A stretch of 64,000 nt of DNA. Origin: Ceratodon purpureus. Taxonomy: Eukaryota; Streptophyta; Bryopsida; Pseudoditrichales; Ditrichaceae. This document shows, one piece after another, positions 1-11,457 of this stretch. Numbering within the stretch: position 1 is the first letter of the stretch; each line of letters begins with the position of its first letter. Both the position numbers and the translations under genes were made by a program. The stretch spans positions 3,203,040-3,267,039 of the forward strand of contig CM026430.1 in the NCBI GenBank assembly GCA_014871385.1. The letters run 5' to 3'. The notes below the pieces were generated by a model. That model was not told where the DNA came from, made no database searches, and saw nothing but the letters and a program-made list of their open reading frames with translations.

Positions 1-352
1 AAGGTGGACTGGAACTGAGCCCGAGTTCTTCCGTCATCTCTATCTGTTTTTCTCCGCTATTAATTATATCATGCTCCCGATGCTCAACTAAGTTGTCCCC
101 TAAAACCTCTTCTTCTACCGCTATGATCGACTCCAGAATGAGTTTACGAATGCTACAGAATTTAATTGCCAAAGGCAGCCCAGCTCCTCGAACCTTCAGA
201 GGTGCACCCGAAATGTTGCCTCTAGAATTCGCCTTTCTACGTGTCTCTCTCCTCTTCCTCGCTCTCCTATTCGTAAAATCCGTACCATATGCTTTTCTTC
301 TAGGTTTACGGGTGACATAACTAGAGGGAGATGATCCTCCCCTCTCCTTCAT
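1..352 (-). CDS. Unrecognised basic reading frame, cut by the left edge
   Basis: An open minus-strand frame runs from an ATG at 350-352 off the left edge, about 117 codons. Its first half is very rich in Arg and Lys and its second half is mixed and slightly acidic. The same frame continues upstream as plausible coding sequence (acidic DEGQLEGELFCDE, then GRFLLGRHMKE) as far as an in-frame TAA at 419-421, and is coding-like again beyond that stop. This suggests either a broken gene with one nonsense codon or an exon that starts at 352. I recognise no domain. It could be the 3' part of a transposon protein or of a host gene; the rest lies outside the window. Confidence 0.3.
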   Translation of the reverse strand, partial: MKERGGSSPSSYVTRKPRRKAYGTDFTNRRARKRRETRRKANSRGNISGAPLKVRGAGLPLAIKFCSIRKLILESIIAVEEEVLGDNLVEHREHDIINSGEKQIEMTEELGLSSSPP

Positions 353-600
353 GTGTCTACCTAACAAGAATCGTCCCTTCTCATCACAAAATAGCTCTCC
401 TTCTAACTGCCCTTCATCTTATATATCCCAAACCTTCAACCCCTCGGTCTCAGTCGTGAATATTTTCCCTATGCCTAGACTATAAATAAATGCATTTTGA
501 ATTAAAGTTCATCTGATAAATCTAAATTGGAAGAAGGAAAACATGTCCGCAAAATAATAATAGATTTTATTGTGCAATGGTATACTTGTATTAAATATAG

Positions 601-1375
601 AAGGCTCTGACGGCTCACTCTAATCTCACCTACCCACATATCAAATGGAATCGGGTTCACGATTCAAACATTATATGCTTAGTTCTATAAAATCCTACCT
701 TGTATACTTGGGCCTGCAAAAAGCAGCATTCAAATTAGTTAGCGCCGTCTCTCTTAAATCAAAAATCAAATATGGACATTCCAACCTGAATATAATGATC
801 AATAGCGATGCATCAATCCAATCACTTTGCTCTCATGATATCGCTTCGCTACTTCACTCACTCTTCTCACTACTTACCTCACTTACCTGCGAAATTTGGG
901 TGGTCTGTCTGTCCAGCAATCTATTATGAAAATTGAGGAACCTTAACACTGAATAAAATATAGAATTTGAATAAATCATATGCTTGCATTAGTCCTATAT
1001 ATATATAACTAATGCATGAATATGATTAATTCAAATTCTATATATTTATTGTTTTAAATGCAGAAGGAAAAGACGGCTCTTTTTAATCCAATCAAACCCC
1101 ATAAAAAATAGAATCTGCTCCACGGTTTAAACACTTAAAGCAATATTCTGAAAATCTTACCACATATTTATGGGCCTGCAAAAAGTAACATTCTAATCAG
1201 TTAGCGCCGTCTCTCTTTAATCATACATTCGTTACGTAGCAGAATGAATCATTACCTAGTCGTCCACATGGACATTCCAATTTGAATAAAATGATCAACA
1301 GCGATGCATCATTCCTCTCACTTTGCTCTCGCGATACAGCTTGGCTAGTACACTCACTCTTCTCCCTTCTTCCTC
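601..1375 (+). repeat. Tandem duplication of the 5' region of the first transposase gene
   Basis: Positions about 601-900 and 1062-1375 are diverged copies of one sequence. Shared blocks include GGGCCTGCAAAAAG, AGTTAGCGCCGTCTCTCT, ATGGACATTCCAA and AGCGATGCATCA. The second copy leads straight into the start of the transposase at 1401, so the first copy is a spare promoter/5'-leader segment with no gene behind it. The rest of the 353-1400 spacer shows no gene. Confidence 0.6.
951..1045. repeat. AT-rich foldback between the duplicated leader copies
   Basis: About 42 bases on the left (TAGAATTTGAATAAATCATA then GCTTGCATTAG) are the imperfect reverse complement of those on the right (CTAATGCATGAATATGATTA then ATTCAAATTCTA), with a short TATATA loop. 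It could be a small foldback element lying between the two leader copies. Confidence 0.5.
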
Positions 1376-1400
1376 TAGTATCTCTGAGTTGCCTGCAAAT

Positions 1401-4400
1401 ATGGGGATGGTCTGTTTGTACGCCCAAGGCATGGGCATCCCTCTTAGGATTCGCGTAGATGACGATGGTCTAGCTACGGTGTCCTCTCTTCGCCTCAGTC
1501 TCAGATTCCATTTTCGAGAGGATTCCATCAGTATAGAGGAGGAGATCTTTGATGACGTTACTGCCGAGGTTACCCACACCCTCGGGCAACCTTCAATGAG
1601 AGATGAGAACAACATTTTGCAGTGGAGACTCCTCCCTGGATCCTATAGAGTCTATGGACTTACTGATTCTCTTATGGCTGCATCCACTGAGATCCTCACC
1701 CCCCGTCGCTCTTCTACTTGCACAATTCAGACTCCCTTACCTCGTGATGTCAAAGTCAAAGTCGAGCCTGGTACCGAGACTTCAGATGTAGAGAAACCTC
1801 CTCCGACCGTCATATCTCTCTCTTCTGATGACGAAGTCAGTCCCGTGAAGTTGGTGCCTAAGGTCCATGCAGATGCTCCTCCTTCCAATGTGTCTCCTCC
1901 ATTGTCCCACGTCACAGTTAGCATTGTTCCGCTCCTTCAAGAGATTGCTAAGACGCGTGGGTCCAAAAACATTTTGAAGAAGATAGACTATTCCACTATT
2001 AGGCACGAGAGAGTAGAGTACTTGCCTGCGAAGTTTGATGGTCCGGTTCTTTTTGAGTTGCCCCCAGCTGCTGCAGGTCCCTCTAAGCTCGCCGCCAAGT
2101 CTATGCAGGGAATGGACAAACGATACGACGGACACTTGTGGACCAAGACCATCACAACAAACATCAAAAACGACTTCGGACTCTCTTTTCGAAGTTCCAC
2201 CTGCGTCGGATGGCTCCGGTACAGCAACCAGGAGTGTGACTTCCTCAAGCGTGTTCCCAAGATCTTCGAGGTCAACGAGACTGAGTTCGAAGGCTGTACC
2301 CTGCAAGCTTTTGTCATGGACCAGCCTCCTCCATCTGACTCGACGCTAGTGTGCAAGGTATGTAAAGAACCTCCATCATGTGTAGCTACATGCAAGGCTA
2401 AGATTTATTACGTTGTGGGCAAACCGAATCAGACTAGAGCGTGTATTCACATAGGAACACATCATCATCCAGTGAAAGTAGGAGACTACAGAGACTCTAA
2501 AGCAGAGATTAGTAGCTTAATAGAAGAGCAGGTAGAGATGAACAACAAAGCAACAAAGAGCGCCGTTGTCTTGGAGGCGAGCAAACTCCTCATCGGAAGC
2601 TACCTTCTACAGCCCGAGGATGCACCACCGAGGAAACTGACGATGGAGGAGCTGGTTCCTGTTCTGGATCGATGCAAAGACATGGCGTCGCCCAACATCC
2701 GCAACAAAGTCGCCACCTTCAAAAAATTCGTAAGGTACGGAATCATGGACGGTATCACCAAGCTCCGTGGAAACAGTCTCTGGGCGTATGTCCAGGAGAA
2801 TAGGTTTCCTGGTCAGGGATCCATGCGTGACAAAGTCTTTGTCTTCAAGATGTCGGAGGTCGGGCCGGGCAGTGGTGTCGACTTGGTCAGCCGTATGCAA
2901 GCTGGTGGCGATTTGGAGAACGCATGGATCATGTTCGACCATGTCAAACGCGTCAAAGACTGGTCGACCATGGCGTGCCATGTGTACGACGCCACCTACT
3001 GCCGCGTGATGACAATCGCCACTTGCGACATGCAGTCCGAGGACACGGACGCCCAGCTCGTCTTCTGGAAAAACCTGAACCTGGTCATGGAGATCAATGG
3101 CGTTGCAGCGCCGAACTTCAAGGGGTTCATGGCGGATAACGCACAGGCGAATTGGAATGCAGTGCGAATCCTTTACGGCAATGGCAACAAAGAGGACCCA
3201 ATGGAGGACCGGGAGAGGTCGTGCTTGTTCCACTGGACTCAGAACATGGTGGCGTATACGCAGAAGCACTTCCCCGAAGAACTCTGGGAACAGCACAAGA
3301 AGATGTGCACTCAGTACAAGAATGCGACCAGCATGGCAGAGGCGGAAACTCTGTACCACGCGTTGCGAGCATGGTGGGCATCCACCGGGGTCGTTGGCGA
3401 GAGCGGGCTCATCAAACTCGATCAGTGGCTGTCATTCTGGCACCACCGCTTCCGCCAGTGGGGGGGATTCATGACCGAGGTATTATCTCTGCACTTTGTT
3501 TTGATGTTTTTGATACTGGTTTCCTAGCCCTAACCTGCAGAACTCTAATCCGTGAATCTAACGTCACCTACTGTCAAATCTGCAGAAATTCACGAAAGAA
3601 GAACTCACAGAGATGCCCACCTGTAACCTCGCCGAAACAGTTCACAACAAGTGGCTCCAAGCCTCAGGAAACAACGGGAACGACCTCTACGTTGCTACCG
3701 TGGACGATTTCGTTCGGGCATTTCTACAGGTTGTCAACTACTACCAGTTCCTCAAAGGTGACGTCGGCGGAACAGGACCATCCAAGAAGGAACTCAGGCT
3801 TCGGATGGCGGAACGCAACGCGAAGAAATGGGGAAATCCTACACTGCTCGACAAGCCCATGCTCGATATGCCAGGCGCGGATGAGTTCTGCACCCGTCAG
3901 CCTATCATGCCAGGAGCGGAAGTCTTCGGTTCACAGAAGCGAAAAGCCGACGTCCTTATCGGAGCTGACGAAGAGTCTCATTGCCCGGATAAGACAAACT
4001 TCTCACGCCTTAGAGGCCCAAGACGTGCCGTCAGGGCTCGCCCTATGCAGATGCCCGTCATTGTGGAAGACGACTCCGAACACGACACCGAGGTACAATG
4101 TACCCAACCTCCTGCCCAGGAAGTTGATTCCCCTTTACCTTCACCTGTGAACAAGGGCGGCATTCGCCATGTCAACGCGGTTGAAGAAACCAAGGTGGAC
4201 GTGAAGGAGTGGCACATTTCGAGACTACACAAACTTTCTGCGAAGTGCTGCTGGGCCCAAAGAGCTGAAACGAAGAAGAAGTGCACTGAGAGAATCGTCA
4301 GGGGGCCCCATTGCACAGCTGCACCGACCTACACTGGGCTCTGGACTAACTATCGCAGGAACCTAGTGGAGAAGACTGAGTTCTTCTTCTGCTCTGACGA

Positions 4401-5079
4401 TATCGAGCGTTGCGTCAAAGGCTCTAAGCGCAAGTGGGTAGCACACTACTCAAAGGACCAGGAATTCCCCTCCATTCCAGAGGTGTGGCCAGTGAAACTA
4501 GGTACTAACCTAAAACTTACTGAGATTCTTGCCCTCGAAGCAGCGGGCTTTCAACTTCCGCAGAAGAAACCGGTCTCCCCAAGACGCCTCTTCTCCTCTG
4601 CCCCGCCCCCTGCAAATCTCAGCTCTCTGCCAGTCCCTGCAGACGCTGACCGCTACCCAGGGAAGAGAGACGGCAAGATGGTGAAGCGCACTGCCACTCG
4701 TCCCAATCAAGCGCAGCGACTCTCCATGGGCTCCTCCGAGTCTCTTAAAGCGCGCCTCCGTTCCGTCACCATGATACCTGAGCCGGGCCACGGTTGCATC
4801 ATTGGGCTGGATTCGGGCGTCGCTCCACACATCACACGGTACCAGATTACCATCAGTTCTTACCCTGGTTGCACTTGCCCAGCATTCAAGAAGACGATGA
4901 CTACGTTCCGTGGCAAGACTCTGTTCACGTATTGTAAGCACCTATACTACATACTCTTGAAGGTCTGCAACCGTGATCCCGAAGCCGAGCTTTTCATCCA
5001 TGCGCCTACCTTTAGCTTCAACGAGGTCAAGCTTCTCCTAGAGAGTGGAATCTTGCGTCACCCCTTGTCGAAGAAGTAG
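1401..5079 (+). CDS. MULE-like transposase with SWIM zinc finger, cassette A
   Basis: Two exons, 1401-3479 and 3586-5079, are joined across a 106-bp GT-AG intron in phase 0, giving about 1190 aa. From the N-terminus I see: a conserved ~110-aa domain; a SUMO-interaction-like stretch (VISLSSDDE) near residue 137; a Cys/His cluster at about 265-375 resembling the WRKY/GCM or FLYWCH zinc fingers linked to MULE transposases; a MULE DDE-type core with Asp 530 (HVYDATYC), Asp 579 (FMADNAQANW) and the C-x2-H signature SCLFHW near 608; and a C-terminal SWIM finger (CTC...CKH) from about 1122. The start at 1401 matches the paralogue at 7032; an in-frame ATG at 1323 would add 26 residues. No break is visible, so it may be active or domesticated. 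A small convergent gene ends 254 bp downstream. Confidence 0.8.
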
Positions 5080-5333
5080 GTAGCCCTCCTACTTTACAAC
5101 TGCCATTTCCACAATGGCCATTTGTCACGTAGTGAATGATTTTAGTAATATCCCATGTACTAAGTCAGGAATATAGAAGGTGTATTGACTTTTTCATTAT
5201 ATTAAGGGCTTTGTCGTTCACATTAATTGCACTCTATTTGAAAACATTCTATCTTGAACAAGTGCACTATATACTTCGTATCCCCTGACATGTATCTTTT
5301 ATTACAGCAAACATATACTTGTTATTAGATGTT

Positions 5334-5786
5334 TCAATCTTCGAACCTAACACGTTTAGGGTTGCCCACTACACTATCAGCAGGACTGCCTGCCGCTGAC
5401 TGTACTACAGGACAAACTACATTCGCATTCACTTTCGTTCCCACACTTGGAGCGTGTCCTTGGTATGAACGTTTCAGCAATGGCCCACCTCCCCGCCTCC
5501 GATTAACTGATTCCCTGGAATAGGTTCCCCTTGGGATCTTTCCAACCTTCGAGTATGCATGTGGTTGCAAAGGCACATCTGCGTCCTTCTCTATCACTAT
5601 GATTTCATCCAAATTTTCTGAGGGTGGAGGGTCAGCTCTTACATCCGGTTGGACGTCAACATCCGTTGTCGAAGGACGCCCTTGGCTGTTGGCCATCACC
5701 TCTTCTTCGTCATCCACCTCAACATATGGTTGAAATGGACAAACATCGTCAGCAAGTGAAACAACAATATCTCTGACGTCTTCCAT
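5334..5786 (-). CDS. Small cassette partner protein, cassette A
   Basis: A 150-aa unspliced frame lies tail to tail with the transposase. The N-terminal half is acidic (VEVDDEEEV), the middle holds HAYSKVGKIPRGTYSR, and the C-terminus is basic (NPKRVRF). I recognise no known family. What supports it as a real gene is a homologue in the same place and orientation behind the second transposase (11014-11457), with the same start (MED/MEEV), the same central motif and a similar basic end. By analogy with two-gene transposons it may be an accessory or DNA-binding factor; that role is inference. Confidence 0.65.
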   Translation of the reverse strand: MEDVRDIVVSLADDVCPFQPYVEVDDEEEVMANSQGRPSTTDVDVQPDVRADPPPSENLDEIIVIEKDADVPLQPHAYSKVGKIPRGTYSRESVNRRRGGGPLLKRSYQGHAPSVGTKVNANVVCPVVQSAAGSPADSVVGNPKRVRFED

Positions 5787-6623
5787 AGCTGCTGTCCCGC
5801 ACTACGGAAAAGAGCTTCACATAACACCAACACAAAAGAGGCAGAGACATTCCCTACTCTTATCTTAAATATCAGTGAAGAAGATGCTTGGCGCCCTTGA
5901 AAATCGGCTATTCATTCATTTAGAAGTTGTCATCCTCTTAAACCGAATGGAAAAAGATGAAGGGTTAGCAGAGGTCATTTAGCATTTTATTTTATTTTTT
6001 AAAATTAAAGAATGATAAAAAATAAAAATAAAAATAAAAAAATAAAAAATAAAAAAACATTTATATAAATTGAAATTAAAAAGATTAAAGAAAATTATAG
6101 CAATATTTAAAATGAAGGTTTAAAATAATATGAAGAACATTAACAAATTGAATGTGAAAATAAAATGATTGTGAAAATAAAATGAAGGAGAGAATTAAAT
6201 GAAAGGAGGCTTTCGACCCCTCTAACAAGATAGATAGAATAAAGAAAATTTTATAAAAAATACAAGACAATTATTAAAAAAAAAAAAAAAAAAAAAAAAG
6301 GGAGAAAGGCATGTAGACTATGGTGGATGAATTCCCGCAATGTTAAGAAAATGTTACGAAATTAAATGTTACTTGATCCCTGTTCAGAGGTTCAATACCA
6401 ATACATTTTAAGTAGTAATTTGCATATAAATTTAAGGAGATAAGGGGAATTACTGTATGCCTGAACTAGTAAGAAGGAGCTGGAGCATAGTAATTGGTGC
6501 ACGCTATAAAATTAATCACCAAGAAAAGAGAAAACGAACTACAAATTCAATGAAAATACTGTAATTAGTCCACGGTTATAGGGTCAATTAAATTACTAAA
6601 ATTAGTAAATTTCCAAAAAAAAT
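5787..6623. other. AT-rich spacer with A-runs
   Basis: No gene seen. It holds an (A/T)-rich stretch of AAATAA-type repeats near 5985-6060 and a run of about 24 A bases ending near 6299. The 5' end of the small minus-strand gene and its promoter must lie near 5790-5880. Confidence 0.5.
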
Positions 6624-6790
6624 TAAGAATATTCGAATCTTCTAATTTTATGATTTATTTTTAGTAAAAAAAGTGCTATTTTAAGGTTCTGTCCCCCATT
6701 CTGTGCTCTCCGCTCTCCAAATCTGCGCTCACCGCTCTCCGCTCTGCGCTCTGCGCTCACGTACAAGCTACCCTCGTCCTTATTATAGAG
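6624..6790 (+). repeat. Left copy of a ~170-bp direct repeat flanking cassette B
   Basis: It starts near AATATTCGAA, contains TTATTTTTAGTAAAAAAA, then an array of CGCTCTC/CGCTCTG units, and ends CGCTCAC-TACAAGCT-CCCTC. The same order of blocks in the same orientation is found at 11683-11853, so the pair brackets the whole two-gene cassette. The left copy lies about 240 bp upstream of the transposase ATG. Confidence 0.6.
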
Positions 6791-7031
6791 CCTTCTAGTG
6801 GCTGGTGATTTGGCGCATGATCGTCCTTTCAAGTATACATAGGGGGCCCCTAAACCCAGTCATCATCCCCTTTTAGTCCGTCAGGTATTCATCCTCTCTT
6901 CAACATTCGTCTCTGTTATGACAAGTTGAGATTAGCAAATTCAAACGTATAAATGCAGTGGAAAATGCTGCAACAACCCTCTCAATTCTGCACTTCGTCG
7001 ATTGTGTCGCTCTTTCTGAACTCCCTACGCC

Positions 7032-10000
7032 ATGGCGCTACCTGTCCCGGCTCAGTTCCTAGGTTCCGTTTTTCTTTACGCACATGGCGTTGGAATTCCG
7101 CTTACGTTTCGGGTAGATGATGATGGGTACGCTCTTGTGTCATGTCAGCGTCTTAGTCTTAGGTTCCAGTATCAAGAGGACACCATTAGCGTCGAGGAGG
7201 AGATTTGTGATGACCTCACTGGAGAGATCACACATACACTAGGCCAGGTCTCATTCGTGGACGAGAGGGATTGTAAGATGTGGAGGCTCATGCCTGGTAG
7301 GTTTAGAGTCTACGGTCTCACGGATTCCCAGATGGCTGCGTCCACTGAGATCCTGACCCCCAGACGGTCCTCTACTTGCACCATCCAGACACCAGGAGCG
7401 GTGGACGTGAAGTTGAAGACCGACTCTGCCTCACATACGCCTCTCCTTGCCAAAGTAAAAATCGAGCCGGGCTTAGATACCCCGGTTATCAATCTCTCCT
7501 CTGACGATGACGGGAGCCCGCGGACTCGAAAGTCAGCCGGATATATACCCGCCAGAGAACCTGTCCATCCTGAGGCGGCCGTGGACACTCGCGCTTCGAA
7601 TCTCATGATGGCAGTGCCCCCTTCTTTGGACGACTCCGTCAGTATTGTCTCGCTGTTGAAGAAGCTTACTGCGCGGCCGGGTAAGAAGAACCTCCTGAAG
7701 AAGTTAGACTACGACTCCATCCGACATGAGAGAGTGGAGTATCTGCCGGCGGAGTTCAACGGCGACGTCATCTTCGAACTGCCACCTGTCGGATCCTCTG
7801 CCTCACGATCAGCCGCCAAGTCCATGCAGGGCATGGATAAGAGGTACGACGGGCACGTGTGGACGAAGACGATCACCACCAACATCTCCAACAATATGGA
7901 CCTCTCTTTTCGGTCGTCTTCATGTGCGGGCCATTTGCGGTGCGAGAACAAGGACTGCGGGTACCTTGAGCGCGACCATCGCATCTTCGACGTGAATGAG
8001 ACCGAATTTGACGGATGCACGTTGCAGGCGTTTGTTGTGGGTGAAGAGGCTCCGAAAGAATCTACTTTGGTCTGCAAGGTATGTAAGGAACCTCCCGTAT
8101 GCGTTGCCACTTGTAGAGCCAAGATATTTTATGTTTCGGGCAAGGGCAATAGGACACGGGCGTGCATCCACGTAGGATCCCACACCCACCCTGTCAAGGT
8201 GGGAGACTACCGTGACATTAAGGTCGAGATAAGTAGTATGATAGAAAATCAGATCGAGAACACGCCCAAGGCTACGAAGAGCGCCGTTGTACTAGAGGCC
8301 AGCAAGGACCTGATTGGTAGTTTTTTATTACGATCGGAGGATGATCCACCCAAGACGCTCACCGTTCAAGAGCTTTACCCGGTGCTCGATAGGTGCAAAG
8401 ATATGGCGTCGCCTAACATTCGGAACAAGGTCGTTACTTTTAGGTACCTCAGACGTTTCGGGGTGATGGACAGCATAACGAAACTGCGGGGACTCAGCAC
8501 ATGGGATTTCGTACAGAACAACATGTTCCCTGGCCAAGGGTCAGAATTTGACAAGGTCTACGTGTTCAAAATGTCCGAGATTGGGCCCGCGAGTGGTGTC
8601 GATCTTGTAAAGAGAATGCAGCCGACGGGGGATCTGGAGCTTTCGTGGATGATGTTTGACCACGTCAAGCGCGTGCGAAACTGGACAACCATGGCATGCC
8701 ACGTGTATGACTCCACGTACTGCCGGGTCATGACGATCGCCTGCTGCGACATGCAATCTGAAGACGCCGAAGCCCAGATGGTGTTCTGGAAGAACCTCAA
8801 CGCAGTCATGAAGAGACACGGCGTGGAGAAGCCGAACTTCAAGGGCTTCATGGCGGACAGCGCCCAGGCTAATTGGAATGCGGTCCGGGTGGTATACGGC
8901 AATGGCAACAAGGAAGATCAAATGGAGGACCGGGAGAGGACCTGTCAATTTCATTGGACCCAGTCTATGGTGAATCATACCGAGAAATACGTCGCCGAAG
9001 AGTTGTGGGATCAACACAAAAAGATGTGTCAGCAATACAGGAAGGCAAGATCAATGGCGGAGGCCGATGCTCTTTATCACGGGATAAGGGCTTGGTGGGC
9101 ATCTGCGGGGGCAGTGTCCGAATCTGCCTTAGCGAAACTTGACTTATGGCTCTCATTCTGGCATTATCGATATCGCCAATGGGGTGGGTTCATGACCGAG
9201 GTAACCACGCCACCCACTGTTGTTTTCTCTTTCCCCGTACATGCTCATCGTAGTGACTCATTAATCGTTCATCCGTTGTTGGATCTCAGAAATTCTCGGA
9301 GGCGGAACTCGCGGAGATGCCGTCCTGCAACCTCGCGGAGACGGTTCACAACAAGTGGCTTCAAGCATCCGGCAATAATGGCAGTGATCTGTACGTCGCC
9401 ACCGTCGACGACTTCATCCGTGCTTTTCTACAGGTTGTGAATTACTACCAGTACCTAAAGGGCGACGTGGGGGGTACTGGGCCAAGCAAGAAGGAGCTGA
9501 GGCTACGATCCGCAGAACGTAGGGCGAAGAAAACGGGCGATCCAAAGGTTTTGGAGGACCCCATGCTGGACATGCCTGGCGCCGATGAGTTCTGTACGCG
9601 TGTCCCACATCTGCCAGGGGAGGAGGTGTTTGGTTCGCGGAAACGCAAGCCCGACTTGCCTCTTGGCGCTGAGGAAGAGTCGCATAGGCCAGATAAGGTA
9701 AACTTCTCGCATCCTCGAGTCAGTACCAAACCTGTCAGAGCTTGCGTGGCTCCCATGCCGATCATCGTCGAGGAAGGCGACCGCGAGGTTGAAGCTGCTC
9801 ATCATCCATCGCCACAGATGGATTCCGTCATCGCTTCACCCTTCAGCGAAGGAGGCGTGCGTCACGTCTCGGCTGTGGAGGAGACCAGAGTGAACGTGAA
9901 GCAGTGGCACATTGCTCGACTGCCAAAGACTTCCGCAAAGTGCTGTTGGGCGCAGAGGGCCGTCACCAATAAGAAATGCACAGAGAGGATTGTCAGGGGT

Positions 10001-10792
10001 GCTAAGCCCACCCCTGCCCCGACCTATAGCGGTGTATGGCACAGCAGAAGGAGGAACCTCGACATAACCGAGGACTTCTTTTTCTGCCCCGACGACATTG
10101 AGAGGTGCGTGAAGGGGACAAGGCGCAAATGGGTGAACTGGTACGATTTATCGAGAAAGGAAGGATTTCCACCCATCCCAACAGTATGGCCTGTGAAACT
10201 TGGGACGAACCTGAAAGACTGTGAGATTCTTGCCTTGGAGGAGGCAGGGTTTCAGCTCCCACAGAAGAAACCAGTCTCACCTAGGAGGCTCTTCACCTCC
10301 GACCCCCCTCCGCGAAACCTAGACTCGGTTCCGGTGCCGGCAGAGGCTGACCGGTACCCTGGAAAGAGAGACGGGAAGATTGTCAAGCGGACCGCGACTC
10401 GACCCAATCCGCAGCAGAGGCTGTCCATGGCCTCCTCCGACTCCCTCAAAGCACGACTGCGGTCTATCACCATGATTCCTCATCCCGGCCACGGCTGCAT
10501 CATCGCGCTAGACTCCGGTGCTCCTCCCAATGTGACGAAATACCAGATCACCATCAGCTCCCTCCCCGGCTGCACATGCCCAGCATTCAAGAAAACAATG
10601 ACGAAGTTCCGTGGGAGGGTTCAATTTACTTACTGCAAGCATATGTATTACGTCCTCTTAAAGGTATGCCTGCGTGACCCGGATGTGGAACTTTTCATCC
10701 ATGCACCGACCTTTAGCTTCAACGAAGTGAAGTTACTCCTCGAGAGTGGAATCTTGACACACCCCTTGGCGGAGCCCTACGAGACAGTCTAG
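7032..10792 (+). CDS. MULE-like transposase with SWIM zinc finger, cassette B
   Basis: Exons 7032-9200 and 9290-10792 are joined across an 89-bp GT-AG intron in phase 0, giving about 1223 aa. It is collinear with the protein at 1401-5079 throughout: the same N-terminal domain, a SUMO-interaction-like VINLSSDDD near residue 152, the same Cys/His cluster, MULE Asp residues near 560 (HVYDSTYC) and 609 (FMADSAQANW), the C-x2-H motif QFHW, and a SWIM finger (CTC...CKH) from about residue 1151. The intron falls at exactly the same codon (after FMTE), although the intron sequences differ. Most differences between the copies are conservative, and the third codon positions look more GC-rich here. No stop or frameshift is visible. 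The promoter region includes the CGCTCT-rich repeat. The small convergent partner gene ends 221 bp downstream. Confidence 0.82.
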
Positions 10793-11013
10793 AATTTGCC
10801 CTTTCTAATTTAGACCATCACGACGTCGCAGTGATACACTGCTTTTGTTTTTAATCGAGTCTGACTATGACTCAGTAATACATGATTTGATTTGCCATTA
10901 TTGTTAAAAAAAAGTGACACCTGGCCGAGTACTTGTCGTCGCACATCTTGTCCACCATTCAGTTTCCACAAATAATTACTTTATTACCATGCACTTTCTT
11001 AAAGAATATTACA

Positions 11014-11457
11014 TCACATGAATCGGATGCGGCTTGGCCGTCCTTTTGATATTTCTACATAGCTACTTTTAGTTTCCATCGGACGGACGACGCATTCATC
11101 CAGACGTGGACCTGAGGAAGAACCTCGACCAGACCGAGGAATTTTAATGACTGGACTGGACCCCACACGTCCACAGATTGCGGATCTCGAATAGGTCCCC
11201 GGAGGAATTCTGCCAACCCTGGAATAAGCATGGCTTGGAAGGGACTTGGACTCAACCTCCTTAGTGGGCGATTTGTCGAGCGCCCCCGTAACAATAGACG
11301 GCACCACATGAAGCCCACCGCTATGTCCACCTTCTACCGGTTTAGGAGGCGATGGTCGTGGCTTCAGCAACAACTCGTCACCCTCATCTTCAAGAAAAGG
11401 TTCAAATGGCCCACCCTCATCACCTAGGAATACAACCCCAAAACCGACTTCCTCCAT
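11014..11457 (-). CDS. Small cassette partner protein, cassette B
   Basis: A 147-aa frame starts at the ATG at 11455-11457 (MEEVGFGVVF). I chose this start because it aligns with the start of the partner at 5334-5786; the open frame continues 29 codons further upstream. It has an acidic N-terminal half with Pro/Lys-rich spacers, the conserved motif HAYSRVGRIPPGTYSR, and a basic C-terminus (GRPSRIRFM). It is convergent with the transposase, as in cassette A. Outside the motif the two partners are strongly diverged, so the motif is probably the functional core. No known family recognised. Confidence 0.65.
   Translation of the reverse strand: MEEVGFGVVFLGDEGGPFEPFLEDEGDELLLKPRPSPPKPVEGGHSGGLHVVPSIVTGALDKSPTKEVESKSLPSHAYSRVGRIPPGTYSRSAICGRVGSSPVIKIPRSGRGSSSGPRLDECVVRPMETKSSYVEISKGRPSRIRFM

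Noticed and set aside
2607..3359. Long minus-strand frame of 250 codons inside the first transposase
   Set aside because: It lies wholly antisense to a domain-bearing exon; an equivalent antisense frame appears in the paralogue only because the sense codons are conserved.
6623..6832. Minus-strand frame with Arg/Glu repeats
   Set aside because: Generated by the CGCTCT repeat array; low complexity and no homologue at the second repeat copy.
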